Shown one piece after another: positions 30,384-43,498 of a stretch of 64,000 nucleotides of DNA; within the stretch, counting starts at the first letter, position 1, and each line of letters begins with the position of its first letter. This DNA comes from Citrus sinensis (Eukaryota > Streptophyta > Magnoliopsida > Sapindales > Rutaceae). Under the pieces are notes generated by a model. The model had not been told where the DNA came from. It searched no databases and saw only the letters and a program-made list of their open reading frames with translations. The DNA is taken from positions 310,001 to 374,000 of the forward strand of contig NC_068562.1 of NCBI RefSeq assembly GCF_022201045.2, read 5' to 3'. The position numbers and the translations under genes were made by a program.

Positions 30384-31664
30384 ATGGGATTTGATGAAGA
30401 AGCAGGCTCATCTTCATACACACTGCCAGTGCCACCTTACCCAAGAGAAGACACCCCACTTCTAACCAAATCGAAGACTCTCTCTACACGATCCAAGACC
30501 TTTGCTAATGTCTTCATAGCCATAGTTGGTGCGGGGGTATTAGGCCTGCCTTACACCTTTAAGAAAACTGGATGGATCATGGGCTCACTTATGCTCTTCT
30601 CTGTTGCAGCCTTGACTTACTACTGCATGATGCTTTTGGTTCACACTCGTCGCAAGCTTGAAACCATTCATGGCTTCTCAAAAATCAATTCTTTTGGCGA
30701 TCTTGGCTTTACCGTTTGTGGTTCAGTTGGTCGTGTAGCTGTCGATGCTATGATAGTCCTTGCGCAAGCGGGTTTCTGTGTTAGTTATCTAATCTTCATT
30801 GCCAATACTTTAACTCATATGATTAATAATAGCACTACTTCACAAACTATTCTTGGCTTTTTGTCGCCTAAGGCTCTGTATATTTGGGGGTGTTTCCCTT
30901 TCCAACTAGGGTTAAATTCAATTCCAACTTTGACTCATTTGGCCCCTTTGAGTATTTTTGCTGATATTGTTGATCTTGGAGCTATGGGAATAGTGATGGT
31001 TGAAGATGTCATGATTTCCATGAAACAAAGGCCTGCTTTAAAGGCTTTTGGTGACTTTTCTGTCTTCAGTTATGGGATTGGTGTTGCTGTTTATGCCTTT
31101 GAAGGGGTTGGCATGATATTGCCGTTGGAATCTGAGACTAGAAACAAACAGAGATTTGGTCGAATATTGGGATGGTGTATGGCTTTCATTTCTCTATTGT
31201 ATGGTTCATTCGGTGCATTGGGTTACTTTGCTTTTGGTGAAGAAACCAAAGATATAATCACTACCAATTTTGGGGCTGGATTGGTGAGCACTTTGGTGAA
31301 TGTGGGTCTGTGTGTGAATCTGTTTTTGACTTTTCCATTGATGATGAATCCTGTTTATGAGGTCGTGGAGAGAAGATTCTGTGATTACAGGTACTGCTTG
31401 TGGCTTAGGTGGGCAGTTGTTTTGGGTGTGAGTTTGGTGGCTCTGTTGGTGCCTAATTTTGCAGATTTTTTGTCCCTGGTGGGCAGCAGCGTGTGCTGCA
31501 TACTGGGTTTTGTGTTGCCTGCTCTGTTCCATTTGATCGTCTTCAAGCAAGAGCTGGGCTGGAATGGGATTGTTATGGATGCTGCTCTTCTGGTTTTTGG
31601 GGTGGTTATTGGAATCTCAGGAACCTGGTCTTCGCTTATGGAGATTGTAGCGCCCAAAGCGTGA
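30384..31664 (+). CDS. AVT3: AVT3-type vacuolar amino acid transporter
   Basis: Member of the AAAP (Aux/amino acid permease, SLC36/38-like) family; Arabidopsis AVT3 proteins export neutral amino acids from the vacuole across the tonoplast. Intronless, 426 aa. The start at MGFDEEAGSSSY was chosen because the frame is open further upstream but has no ATG there. The N-terminus holds an acidic/PLL-like sorting segment (EDTPLLTKSK). About eleven membrane spans follow, beginning FANVFIAIVGAGVLGLPYTF, the family's signature first helix with the GxGxLGLP motif. Later helices include AVDAMIVLAQAGFCVSYLIF and VALLVPNFADFLSLVGSSVC. Length and ends match AVT3A-C. It is convergent with the EH-domain gene. 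Confidence 0.92.
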   Translation: MGFDEEAGSSSYTLPVPPYPREDTPLLTKSKTLSTRSKTFANVFIAIVGAGVLGLPYTFKKTGWIMGSLMLFSVAALTYYCMMLLVHTRRKLETIHGFSKINSFGDLGFTVCGSVGRVAVDAMIVLAQAGFCVSYLIFIANTLTHMINNSTTSQTILGFLSPKALYIWGCFPFQLGLNSIPTLTHLAPLSIFADIVDLGAMGIVMVEDVMISMKQRPALKAFGDFSVFSYGIGVAVYAFEGVGMILPLESETRNKQRFGRILGWCMAFISLLYGSFGALGYFAFGEETKDIITTNFGAGLVSTLVNVGLCVNLFLTFPLMMNPVYEVVERRFCDYRYCLWLRWAVVLGVSLVALLVPNFADFLSLVGSSVCCILGFVLPALFHLIVFKQELGWNGIVMDAALLVFGVVIGISGTWSSLMEIVAPKA

Positions 31665-32759
31665 GAGATGTTTATGTTTTAGAAAAATCAAAATATTTGT
31701 TAATATTCATTTGAATTCGGTACTGAGTTATTATTGTTTGATGTGCGGTTTGAAAATTATTATCAGTTCAGAATGAAAAACAAGTAAAAGCAAGCAAATT
31801 AGTGAAAGTCAAAATATATTATTATATTTGCAACGCGTATGGGCGTTTTTATTTGTAGATGTTTGTAAGTTTGGTGCGTACGCTCTATGTATGTTAATTA
31901 TTTTGATTTTTGAAGGACTTGGTCAGATTCTTGTGCTTCTATTCTTCAACAACACAGTACAAAGAAAGGATTGAATTAATAGATTCTCCTTTCTTAGTTT
32001 CGCCTCAGTTGTATTGTAACTCTCACACGCCATACTTCATTTGAACCCAAGCTAAGTCATTCGGCTCTTCCCACTTCCGATACTTCATTTGATCCCGAGC
32101 TATTTTATTCGGCTCGTCCCAGTTCCGATAACTTCGCTTGTACATAATGTGACGTACTTTCGCCGCGTTCATCTTCTTTAGCTTCCAAGCCCCAGGGCAG
32201 GCTTGGCTTTTGGTACTTTTTCGAATGCCTAAAATCTTTTGCTTGAAGAAAACAATACGGACTGCAACGGCATCGATGAACTACCGATCAATTTCATGAG
32301 CAACCGGCAAGCAAAGATTGAATGAGCCAATTTCATTCAATTCGAGGGCTTACACACAATTGTATCTCCCAACACGTGTTCAAATAACCTACTTCCGTCA
32401 GAAGTGTATTGAGTTTAAAAGGCAAATTACAAAGCATGAAGCTCAAAGTCGAGGAACAAAATGCAAACAGAAATAATGATTTAGCATCTCGTATTTAAAA
32501 AACAAAGATTACATATATATCCAGTCTACCCTGATTTCAAAAATTACAAAAGAATACAGCATAAAAGTAAATCAATCTTCAAAACAGCTGAAAAGAAAAA
32601 CGAATTGACAAAATTAACCATATGGCACAACCACTCATTGTCACAATATATACTCATGGACAGAACCAAGCCGCCAAACCTAGAATCAACAAATCTTACC
32701 AAGAGGCTTCAAATTATGAAGAAAGTGAATAACAACAGTTCCATCACATTTTACCTAAA
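31665..32759. other. Convergent spacer between AVT3 and the EH-domain gene
   Basis: About 1.1 kb. It contains the minus-strand coding-like relic at 32023-32280; the rest is AT-rich and presumably holds both 3' untranslated regions. Confidence 0.5.
32023..32280 (-). pseudogene. Unrecognised coding-like terminal exon with a 16-residue tandem repeat
   Basis: A minus-strand frame stays open for about 85 codons from a possible acceptor (cggtag at 32286-32281) to a TGA at 32025-32023. It encodes a basic, Trp/Tyr/Met-rich peptide ending in two adjacent similar units, YRNWDEPNKIARDQMK and YRKWEEPNDLAWVQMK, followed by YGV and stop. The DNA repeat period is 48 bp (about 32033-32128). Substitutions between units fall mostly where the reading frame tolerates them, which suggests past coding. 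No start codon or upstream exon was found nearby, so it is probably a gene relic. I do not recognise the family. Confidence 0.35.
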
Positions 32760-35700
32760 CTAAAAGGCATTCCAATTATCAGAACTTCTCTTTTGAGTAT
32801 TACTCTCTACGGATGTCTTAAATGGCCCAGTTGATCCAAATGGATCTGTATCGTCAAATGCCAGCACCCCAGAACCATTCCTTGGAGTATCTACTGATGT
32901 CTTGGAGTTGGATGGCCCAGTTGTCCCAAACGGATCAGTGTCGTCAAATGACTCAAATGCGGGGAACCCATGACCATGATCAAAGTCTTTAGTGCTACGC
33001 ATGGAATCAAATCTTGCAAGGGAATTCTGCGATTGGAAGAATCCACTATCGCGTGCATTAAAGGAATTGTCACGTGCATTAAAGGAATCAAACCTTGATG
33101 AAAGCCCATAATTTGGATCAGAATCTCTGGTGCTGTGAACAGAATCAAACCTAGAAAGGGAATGGCTTGGGGATTGGAAGAGTCCACCGTCATGCATATT
33201 AAATGAATCAAACCTAGACAAGTTGTCAAATGCATGATCCTCTGACCCTCCACTAAACCTTCGTGGGGAGTTCCCAAAGTTGTAGGCAGGGGTACTTGGA
33301 ACAGAATCAGCAAATATAAATGGACTCTTTCCCTTGTCAAATGAGTAGTCATCTGGCCCAGCACTAAACCTCCGAGGGGAGTTTGTAATACTGTAGGCTG
33401 GGGTGCTTGGAACAGAATCTGCAAAAATAGATGAGCTCTTTCCCGGAAATAAGTTATTACTGTGGAAGAGCTCTGTTTTTATTGGCTTTATATTGAAGTC
33501 ATCAAGACCGAACATAGAGCTGTCAAGATGTTGGTCGTGAGCAGCTTCCTGCATTGAAGAATAAAAAATATATTTAGCCTCTACTTATATTTTATAAATA
33601 TATATCATTTTCAGTAAATCTTTTTCTATGAAACAAGTTCACTGAAATGCTTTCACAAATTTCACAAGAAGCCTGATAGCAACCATCAAACCCCGTCTCA
33701 AAATTCAGTTTTCAAAATGACATCTAAATTGGCTAGACATCAACCATCAATCCCCATCACAAAATTCAGTTTCCAAAAATAACATATAAATTGGCAAGTT
33801 GGAAACAATAAAAGTTTCAACACCCAGAAAAAAGGTTGACAATGCTAAGTTTGAAGCAAGTGAATCTCAGCAATCTTACTCATGATTAAATAAGGAAAAG
33901 AAAGCAAACTGAACTAGGAAGCTGCATAGAAGATAGAGTAAGGTAACCCTACATGCCATCAACATCAACCATCAATACCCGTCACAAGATTCAGTTTCCA
34001 AAAATAACATCTAAATTGGCAAATTGGAAACAATAAAGGTTTCAACACCCAGAAAAAGGTTGACAATACTAGGTTTGAAGCAAGCAAATCTCAGCAATCT
34101 TACTCATGATTAAATAAGGAAAGGAAAGCAAACTGAACCAGTTAAGCTGTATAGATAGAATAACCTAACACTAAATGCCCTCAAAAAAAGGAAAAAAAGT
34201 TCCATCACCTTCTGTTTAGTCAGTGTGAAACCACTCCCCACCCAGAGAGAGAGAAAAAAAAAAAAAGGAAAAAGGGCAAATGGATAAAATCAATTTCAGT
34301 TCCTGTTTCAATTTAAGCCACCATGAAATACTTGCATGCTAAATAGGATTGCTGTTGAAACTTAAATAAAAGGGAAAGACAAATGATCCCGACAACACAA
34401 TGAAAACTGGAGACCACTGCTTTTGTTACCACTCTCCAGCCAAGCACTGTAATTAATTGGCAATGTAGAATAATAATTCTTCACAAACCTTAGAATTATC
34501 AGTGTCAAAGCCCCAAACTGATTCTGCATCATAATGAGTGTCAAATGTTCCCCAGCTAGGTTCATCAAACCCTTTGTTTCCAGAAAATACAGATTCAGGA
34601 CCAACCTCATCACTGAACAAATAATCACCAAAAATCAGTCTAAAGAAAAGTTGAAAAAGAAAAGAAATTAACTTCCACAGCCAAGGCATGTCTGTACAAT
34701 AATTTCAGTCTGCAGATCAGCCTCAAAAGAATGAAAAAGAACATATATTTAAAAGAACAAACACACACAAACCTTTGTGTTTCTTTAGCTTGGGGTGAAC
34801 CATCAGCACCAATGTCTTTCATGATTTGGAAATCTTGGACTTCTTTAGATTGGTTCTCTGTTGCACCACTTCCAGCTGAACTGTTTGGTCGACCTCTTGC
34901 CAAGCCATCTTCATTTTGTTCATGAGCTGGTTCATTCTCAGAAATCTCTTCACCTTTACTTGCATCCTTCTCTTTACTAGCACCCTTTTCTTCTGTTGCA
35001 TCTTTCCCTTCACTTGCATCCTTCTCTGATTTACTATCAATATTTGACGATGAAGCAGTTGCATCATGTTTATTGGAAGACGTTTCATTTTTAACTGACG
35101 AAGATTTTGGTTTTGGAGGAGCTACGACATTTTGCACTTCTAGGGTGAGTTCCTTGACAAACGTGAATCCTGGAAAATGATAAAGTTGATGACTTATCAG
35201 AAACATAACCCGGTTTATGACTTAACACAGAATAAAAGAAAATCTAATTGTATAACCATCAAATCGGTTTCACAGAAAAGTTTCTGAGACGCAATCAAAT
35301 CAATCCCACAGACAATTGTTTGACAAACCTTCATCCTCGAGCTTGTCCCAATCTTCATCCCAATCAGCAGTTCCTTCTTGAATTCCTGGCTGCCAGCCTT
35401 AAGAAGACCATCAAGAAAAGTCAAGAGAAGTTGAAACACAATTTCTACCACACAATAATATCTTTTATTCGGCCTAAAAAATCCATTTTCGAGTACCAAT
35501 CATTGCTATGAATCTTAGAAAAATTTTAATAAGTTGTTCTTATTTTATATCTTCTACTCACTTTGTAGATAACCACAATTTAAGACCTGTACAATACAAT
35601 GATTGCAAAATAGATAATGTGATTATAAGTTTTGCTTACTAATCAACTTCGTTCAAATTAGTAAAAGAAAAAAAATAAATAAATAAACACTGTAAAATTT

Positions 35701-38700
35701 ACAGAGAAGAGATTGAATTGAAATCAACGAATACCTGAATCCATTTTACAAGACTAGTCCTTTCTACAGACTAATGTGGTCAGTTTATTTATTTAACTAC
35801 TAAAATGGCCATACTATGATTAATAATAGAACTCACTAAATTAAGTAAATCAGCTAATTAACTCACAAGTGAACACGAATTATGTAGGCCAAATAGCTAA
35901 TATGAAATTAGACATACCAAAGGGAAGCTCAACCAGCAAAGTAGGCTTGGCACGCAATCCATATTGTTTGCAGCGATCGTTCAAAATTTTCACCAGTTCC
36001 TCGAGCTCGTTTTGGATATGGTCTGCATGTTGCTGTAGAAGCAAACAAAATCTTTACTTAAATGTAGGTTTTCAGATAATCTCCACCCATTCAATTGTGT
36101 TACCAACATACCTGAAGAGTTCCATCACCACTCTCTCCTTCCATTTTGAGAATTGCCTGATATAACTCCATTTTTTTCTCCTGCAAGTGACCCAACATAG
36201 CACATTTACTCATTTAGGCCGGATGGAGAAAAATCAGATAAGTTCATACAACAAATTTTCATTGGCCATCACTCAATCAAAAGTACCTGAATATCACGAA
36301 ATGTAGCCTCTTCAAGAGTTAATTTGGAGGCTACATCTCCAGACTGTTTGTATTTCTCTTCATACTTCTTCGCCAGCAACTCAACCTGAAACAAAAATTC
36401 CTCCCACTGGTCAAAGAAGTAGCAAAGTGATTTAAAAGAACACATGAAATCTACATAATAGAAAAAGATACCTCGCGTTTATCACCAGACACCCTTTCTG
36501 TAATCTCATTAAGTCGATTGTCACATCTGCTTTTGTATAAAATCTGACACCAGATGACAGAATAAAGAATAAAGGAAATATAAGTTTATGATAACTTCCA
36601 ATCTACGCTAAAAATAATAATGATAAATATTTTCTAAGTAAACCATCCTCAACAGCTATTTACGAAGCTTAAAAGTTGTATAATGCATTATAATTCAACT
36701 ATGATTCATCAGCTCCCTCAATTAAAGGTAAAATGTTATCATCCTTAGTATTGTTATATGTTCACTCTAAAGGACGAATTGAAGCACCCCGAGATACTGT
36801 AGACATCAAAAGCCTGTCTTAGAAAACTATGTCATAAACTGATTAGCCAATGAGTGAAACACTTACAACTTCCACTTTCTTGGTTTTTTTTTCCCCCAAC
36901 AATATCACTTTTAACATCATGACAGTCGAGGCTTTGAGTTTCTGGCCCCAGAATATTGGACTTCGATATGTCCTTAGGCACTATTTGAGCTAAATTTATT
37001 AACACCAAATAAGACAAAGTTTCCTTCCCAGCCCTAGAAAATAATCCTAACTCCTCCACGCATCACATGCAAGGCTATGACAGTTAAACCAAACTGTATT
37101 GAGAAAGTAAAGTTGATATTTAACATGGATTACAATCTTAATGGAATGCAGATCATTTTAAATTGCTGAAATCTTAACGGGCCAGTATGAGCATAAATGC
37201 AAGTAATTGGTGTCCTGGTCAATGATATATGGGTTCAAATCAAATAGACAATTTTCAAATATCAAATGATGAAAATAGAAAATTTATAAGTACACTCACA
37301 AGTTCCTGCATTTTGGTGCTGCAGAACTGTATCTTCTCCCTGGAGGTCAGTATCTCCTTTTCCAATTCTTCAACCTTAAAATCAGAATTCCAGAAACAAA
37401 TCAGATGTGAATTCTCCACCCAAAAAAAAAAAAAAAGTCATGTTGCTTCCAGTCAAAATACAGCAACAAGCAGAAACACAAGTTAATGCAGTTCAAACTT
37501 TTCCATATCTCAATAACAACTGGACAAGCTCACTTAAACAGAAAAGGTTAGAGAACAGGTAAGTAAAACCAAGATATTCTAAAGAACAACTGATAATGAC
37601 GTCCAGACTATTGATTTTAATCCTCGTAAAAAGAATAAATTAAACTGGAGAAGAAATTATACTGGTAAACAACAATGATTGATGGTCCACGTATACCTTG
37701 TCATTTCCAATAGTATAGGTTAAATTGAACAAATCAGCTCATGTAAAATGATCTAAATCTTGACACATTGCTCAAATTTTTTGGGAGATTTCTTTTGGTG
37801 GTAAGGGAAATGGCAGTTCTTAGTCAAGATTAAAAATTAAGAAAATGGCAACGATCTACATTATAAAAATAAAATAACATGATTATGAGTGGTGATGCAT
37901 GTTTCAAAGGTGACAAGATAAGAGCACAGGAAATGCCTTTTTATCCGCTTCAGTTGCCTCTTTGAGCTTTGCATTTAAAGACTCTTGTTCCTCTTTGCTA
38001 AGCTGATCCATGAGATGCTTTTCCAGCTCTGGAACTTTGGACTTTTGCGGAGTGGTTTGCACGGATCTATCAGCCTGAGGAACAGGAAAAGGCCTCGGTG
38101 GCTTACCCGTAGGAGGTCTAGAAGCATGAGGTTGTTGCACACCTGATCAATAATTTACTTTTCTTAACTGATGAATAGATCAATAAAAGGGGGAGGGTGT
38201 AACAAATGATGCTGAAAGATTATGCCACCATAAGATCATCCTTACCAGCAACAGGGCCCCATGTTCCACTAACATGTGGAGCTTGAGGTTGACTTGTAGT
38301 GGAAAACAGAGCTTCATCAGGCATGATAGTGCTTGGAAGCATTGTAGGAAGAGGGCGCCCTTCTCTATAACGTTCCATCAGATAGAGGGCAGTACAGAAC
38401 TCCTTCAAAGACAGCATACCATCATTATCTTGGTCAGACAAATCCCACACCTGCTTTAAGACCTCTGAAACACCAAGAATAACAATATAAATGAACATCA
38501 TGTGATAAGCAGTTACCATTTAATTTAATGAGCTGCTACATTATTCAGAAATGATATCAAAAAGATAAACGCGAGCACTTGATATGGTACCAAATATTCA
38601 ATTTAAGCTTTAAACATTAAAAAGATTTTAACAAATGACTCCAAAGATACAAACCAACTAAAGGCGCAAATATTGAAGTTCAATTTGCTCAAGCAACCCA

Positions 38701-41131
38701 CTTTTTCACCAAATGTATGATGGAATTTATTAGGCCTTTTCTTACTTTGGAAGCTTTGCAAAATGGCCTAAAAGAATATCCCTTCAAATCTTATCTTTAC
38801 AATCACAATATAGGAGCACACCCAAAATTAGCTCACTATTAATGCATCTATAAGTTTGACAATAAATGAGCTTATGTCGATCCAACAGATTTAAACCAGT
38901 AAGGGGGAAAAGTTAAGATAATCTCGTGGACTACCTCGTGGGAGCCTCCAACTCAAGAAAAGGTTGTAAGCTTGTTCACCAGTGATTTTTCCGTCTCTAT
39001 CTATGTCTACTTGGACAAACACTTTACTATACTTTTGAACTTCAGAATGAGTCATCTTTGGCCATGGAACATGGGACTGAGAGGAAGTTGAATTAAGAGC
39101 TCCAATAGGAAACCCAGTTGAAGCAGCAGCAGGGGTACTTTTAACTGCAAACTGCTGATTCTGTTTCCCTGCTGATTGACCTTGCTGATACTGACCATCT
39201 ACGGGTGGCTGAGAAAATGCATGCTGTACTGGTTCAACTGGTCCAGCCTTCAGTGAAGGTTTGGGTGCAGGAGATGCTGGAACACTCGCTGTTGAGGTAG
39301 GTACACTACCCGATATAGCTACATCTTGCTTTGGTTGAACTGGAGATGCAGAAAATACATCTCCAAAAAGTGAGTCAGAGGAAAACCCATTTCCTGATAC
39401 GACCAATGATTTGGAATCTGGAGCTTGGGGCTTTGGCGCAGTGGCTGGTGTCTGTGCAGAGGTTCCCGGTGGTCTAGGTTGAACAGAGGGGGCCACACTT
39501 GAAGCTGGCAGGCCAAATCTATCCAGCGTGGAGGAAGCACTAATCCCTCTGTCAGAAACTTGTGAAGTGGTTCCCGTTAAAGGACTGCCTGCCCTTCCAC
39601 CAGAGGTTATTGGTGGTCTAGGTTGAACAGAGGGAGCCAAACTTGAAGCTGGCAGACCAAATCCCTCCTGAGGTAAGGAAGGACTACTCCCTCTGTTAGG
39701 TAGTTGTGTGGTGCTGCCTGCTAAAGGACTAACTGTACTTCCACCAAGCCAATCAGTTGACACGTTTGAAGTTGGAGGACGAGGAGCTGTCATGATACCT
39801 CCACTAGGCATACTTTGACCTGAAAGAACTTGTTGGGGATGCAGTGTAGTACCAGGAAGTACAGCCTGGGGTGTCCTGACAAAGTGATTTGACTGAGACG
39901 GGGGAGACTGCTGGTTTGTACTCGCATTCCCAAGGCCTTGTGGTCCCCTGACACTAACATTTTGAGGTGATGGAGCACTGCTCACCTGTAAAGCAGGTGC
40001 TCCCACCCTAGAATGAGGACTAGGCATAGCCGCAAGGTTTATTTGGGGTGCTGGAATTCTGGCCGAAGCAGGACCATATAATGCTGCCTTCACTATATCA
40101 GGGGTCAATTCTCGCTTACTTTGTGCCACGGTAACAAGTTTAAGAGAATTAAAAAACTCAGCTCGATTAAGAAACCCGGCCTTTCTTTGATCAGCATGTG
40201 ACCATACCTGCATTCAACAAAAGCCACATGTAGACCACCAACTGAGTGACAAACAATTAAGTTGCCAAGATAAGGCACCTCACAAAAGCAAAAAACTAAG
40301 TACAGCCCCAAAGTTAGAAGAAACTCCAAGTAACTAAATCCCTATACACACACACACATGCATTTTTTTATCTTATGCAAGTGCTTCCTATTCTGTTACA
40401 GTGTGACAGCATCAAAAAACTCTAAGATAAACGTTAGCCACCAAACATCTAGAAGCAGATTGTCAACCCCAATCAACTTAACTACAAAGGATTATGCATC
40501 GACATAAAGTTGCTGTGGCAATTGCTACAACAGAAACAACATAGTTTTCCACTTGATTCAATACACTGACAAACTACTAACAACAAATTCCTACACACTT
40601 CCTTAAAATACTTACGACCATTATCTTTACTCACACATAAACTCTTCTGACTGATAAAAGCAACTACAACTATTAATATCTTCAAAATCATCAGATACCA
40701 AATTTTCGGTCAAGTTAAAATCTTTTATCCTCATTCTTTACATCAAATTCAAAATTCACCAAAGATCTTCCTATCAAGTTCAACATTCTTATTATTATAC
40801 CAACCTAAATTTAACTTGAAATGTAAATAACAAAATTTATGACCAGCGCGGGCCCTAATTATGCCAAAAACTGAATCTGACTCATAATCCGTAACAAGTT
40901 TAGCGAATAGATAGCTCAGGGAATACAAGATGATTTAAATTCAAAAACGCCGTCGGACTGGATTGGCGTATGGATAACAACGAATACCTGAGCGAGGACT
41001 TGTTTAGGCAAATTGGAGCCTTGAAAGAAGGCGACGGCTTCAGCTCCACTGATCTGACCGTCACCGTCCAAATCGGCTCTTCTAAAATATGCTTCGAATA
41101 GATCACTGTTGGCCGCAGTTTGCCCCGCCAT
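32760..41131 (-). CDS. EH/PAN1: EH-domain endocytic scaffold (AtEH/Pan1, TPLATE complex type)
   Basis: Plant Eps15/Pan1-like protein; AtEH1 and AtEH2 are subunits of the TPLATE adaptor complex in clathrin-mediated endocytosis and actin-linked autophagy. Thirteen exons on the minus strand: 41131-40988, 40207-38935, 38464-38246, 38142-37937, 37374-37300, 36543-36472, 36385-36287, 36180-36112, 36032-35918, 35397-35329, 35169-34773, 34612-34489, 33548-32760; 1216 aa. EH domain 1 holds the EF-hand loop DLDGDGQISGAEA; EH domain 2 has DIDRDGKITGEQA and DLSDQDNDGMLSLKEF. A Pro/Ser/Gln-rich linker lies between them. A coiled coil follows (VPELEKHLMDQLSKEEQ to about EELVKILNDRCKQYG), then an acidic W-rich patch (DWDEDWDKLEDE). 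The C-terminus has DPF motifs (FDDTDPFG twice) and repeated ADSVPSTPAY/NSPRRFS units, likely adaptor-binding. The donor of intron 4 is ambiguous (see findings). Confidence 0.92.
33682..34183. repeat. Tandem duplication inside an EH-gene intron
   Basis: A segment of about 225 bp (33738-33962) is repeated directly after itself (33963-about 34183) at roughly 90% identity by eye. A shorter related partial copy lies just upstream (about 33682-33737). The whole array lies in the last intron (33549-34488) and is non-coding. Confidence 0.85.
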
Positions 41132-41497
41132 TTTCAATCGATCGCGAGAAGAATACCTCGCCGGATCGCGATTAGATAACTAAATAAATCAATATTTGAC
41201 AGTGTGGTCCAAAAATAAATTTTTTTTAAAAAATAAAATAAAAATAACTGAACGGGGGCCCGAAAATGTCCCTTCGATAGAAAGAGTTGGCTGGATCTCA
41301 TTAGCTAAGTGGATCAAATGAGTATTTCAGGAAGAGTACGGTGCTGTCTGTCCGGAACGACACCGTTTGAATTTCAGCGACGAGACGCATCGTTTTACGA
41401 ACACGCCGTCATTCTTTTTTTTTTTTTTTTTTTTCACGTGAACTATTTCTAGAGCACGAGAGATTTTTAATATAATATGGCATGTGGAGAAGTCTAT

Positions 41498-41626
41498 GTT
41501 ACAGATTCTGTAACATACATCCCCCCACTCCATGCACTCCACGTGTCCCTGCATGTGGAAACAAAGCAAGCAAATGGCACCCTTGGGGGCTGGCTAACCT
41601 GGTCTGTATGTTACAGAATCTGTACC
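41498..41626. mobile_element. Small inverted-repeat element, MITE-like
   Basis: The sequence gttacagattctgtaacata at the left end is the near-perfect reverse complement of tatgttacagaatctgta at the right end (41606-41626), enclosing about 87 bp that are richer in G and C than the surroundings. Each arm is itself partly palindromic. No target duplication could be assigned. Confidence 0.45.
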
Positions 41627-43447
41627 GTAGCCAGCTCCTATGGCATGTTTATGTAGTTTTAACTTTTTATAAAGTGGTTTATAATAAATTAAATAAAATA
41701 TATATGAGATAGGCATACAAACTATTTCTAGAGCACCTCCGGATCTCTAATATAATAAGGCATTTCAAATTTTATTACGTAATATTATTTTAAATGATAA
41801 GATATGTGATGTGTTATTTATAAAATGATTTATAATTTTGCACATGTTTTAAGTAAATTAAAATTAATAATATTATCTATGATGAAATTTGAGATGCAGT
41901 TTTAAATGGCTATTTCATCTATATTTTATTTAATCTATCATTTTGCTCTTAATATGGTAGTTTATTTTTTTATGGCATTTTATTTGTTTTTATGGCATTT
42001 TATTTGGAAGCGAATCACATAAAAGAATCTTTTTTTATTTATTTATTTCAATGCACGTTTTTAATTCATTCCATCAAAATATAAATGTGTAATCATAATT
42101 TTATGAGTACCATGTAACAATATTATATATAATCAAATGATTAAAAATTAAATATTATTTGTAATCGTTTTTCTGTTTTAATGAATTTCTCTTCAAAAGA
42201 AAATTAAATACAATTTATTGAATGAAAGAAAATATGTGAATTTCAATTTGCGAAATTCTTAGAATCAATCGTGTATTTATAGAAGAAGAAGAAAAATGAT
42301 GGGTTTAAAAAAAAGGAAAAAGAAAAAGTATGTACGATTCCAATTGAAATTTACAATTAAAGTATATTATAGAAGTTCATAATTAAAACTCCAACACAAA
42401 AGCAACGAAATAAAATCTCAAAGTCTATTAAAAGACCTAAACCCTCTATTCGTCTATTGAAATGATAAAGAAATTAGACACCGATAGACTCGAAAAAATA
42501 AAGGTGAAATAAGATAAAATTTCCTTGTTTTACATAATGATGAAAATGGACTGGCTATCCAAATTTTGCACATTGTATTCGTCTCAATTGTAGCATCAAC
42601 ATGTAAAATCCACAAAAAATGTCCAAATAGTGATAAAAAAAAAAAAGTTGAAAATGGTATTGTGAAAAATAAGCAAAGTAATAGATACTAATGACTAATC
42701 CAGTCACGATTATCATGTCATTTATAATTTTTGATCATTTTCATCCCCTTCAAGAAAATAAAATTGATCACTAGTTTCACTCTTTCAATTCTTATGTTGA
42801 ACCATCTCTCTTTTTCTATGCAGGATAATGGTATTAATATAATGTTGTTATTTATTTTTTTTAAAATTTATAATTTAAAAAAAAAAATTGTTAGACGTAT
42901 GTCTAAATCTCAAAATCGTAAAAGTTAAAACAGTGGCATTGGAAATTATCAAACTTGCCCAATGAATCATTGGAAATTAACAATGCAACAAAATTAAAGA
43001 TGTAATGTACCCCAAAACCAATCGTTTGGATATTTATTTTTGGCTTAATAATAAAGAACGTACATATACCTCTCAAACATATTTCTTCTTTATTTTAATG
43101 TTATAATACAAATATATTGATAGTAAAACAATAATAAATGCACGAGAAAGAAAAGCGTTGTCTGCTTAAGATTATCAAATGATATTCTTAAAAAAGAAAA
43201 AAATGTGCCTTGTTACTATAGAAATTCAAAATTATTAATCTGAGCTACGTAAAGGTTCATAAGATGATCTCCTTTCATTTATGAAACCTGCAATAAATTT
43301 TTATACCAATGTGAGAAAAATGCAAAATGATATACAACACAATGACAGATATACCCTCTACGACGCCAGCGAGCGATCAAATGAAAAATAAAATCACAAA
43401 AGCAGAAGCTGTTGGGAGAATTTGATCACAACACTCCACCTAATGCT

Positions 43448-43498
43448 AATAGTAGTAATAATAATAATAATAATAATAATCATCATCATCATCATCAG
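43448..43498. repeat. Compound trinucleotide microsatellite
   Basis: Nine or so ATA-type units are followed by five or six ATC units, about 270 bp upstream of the SRPK start codon. Confidence 0.95.
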
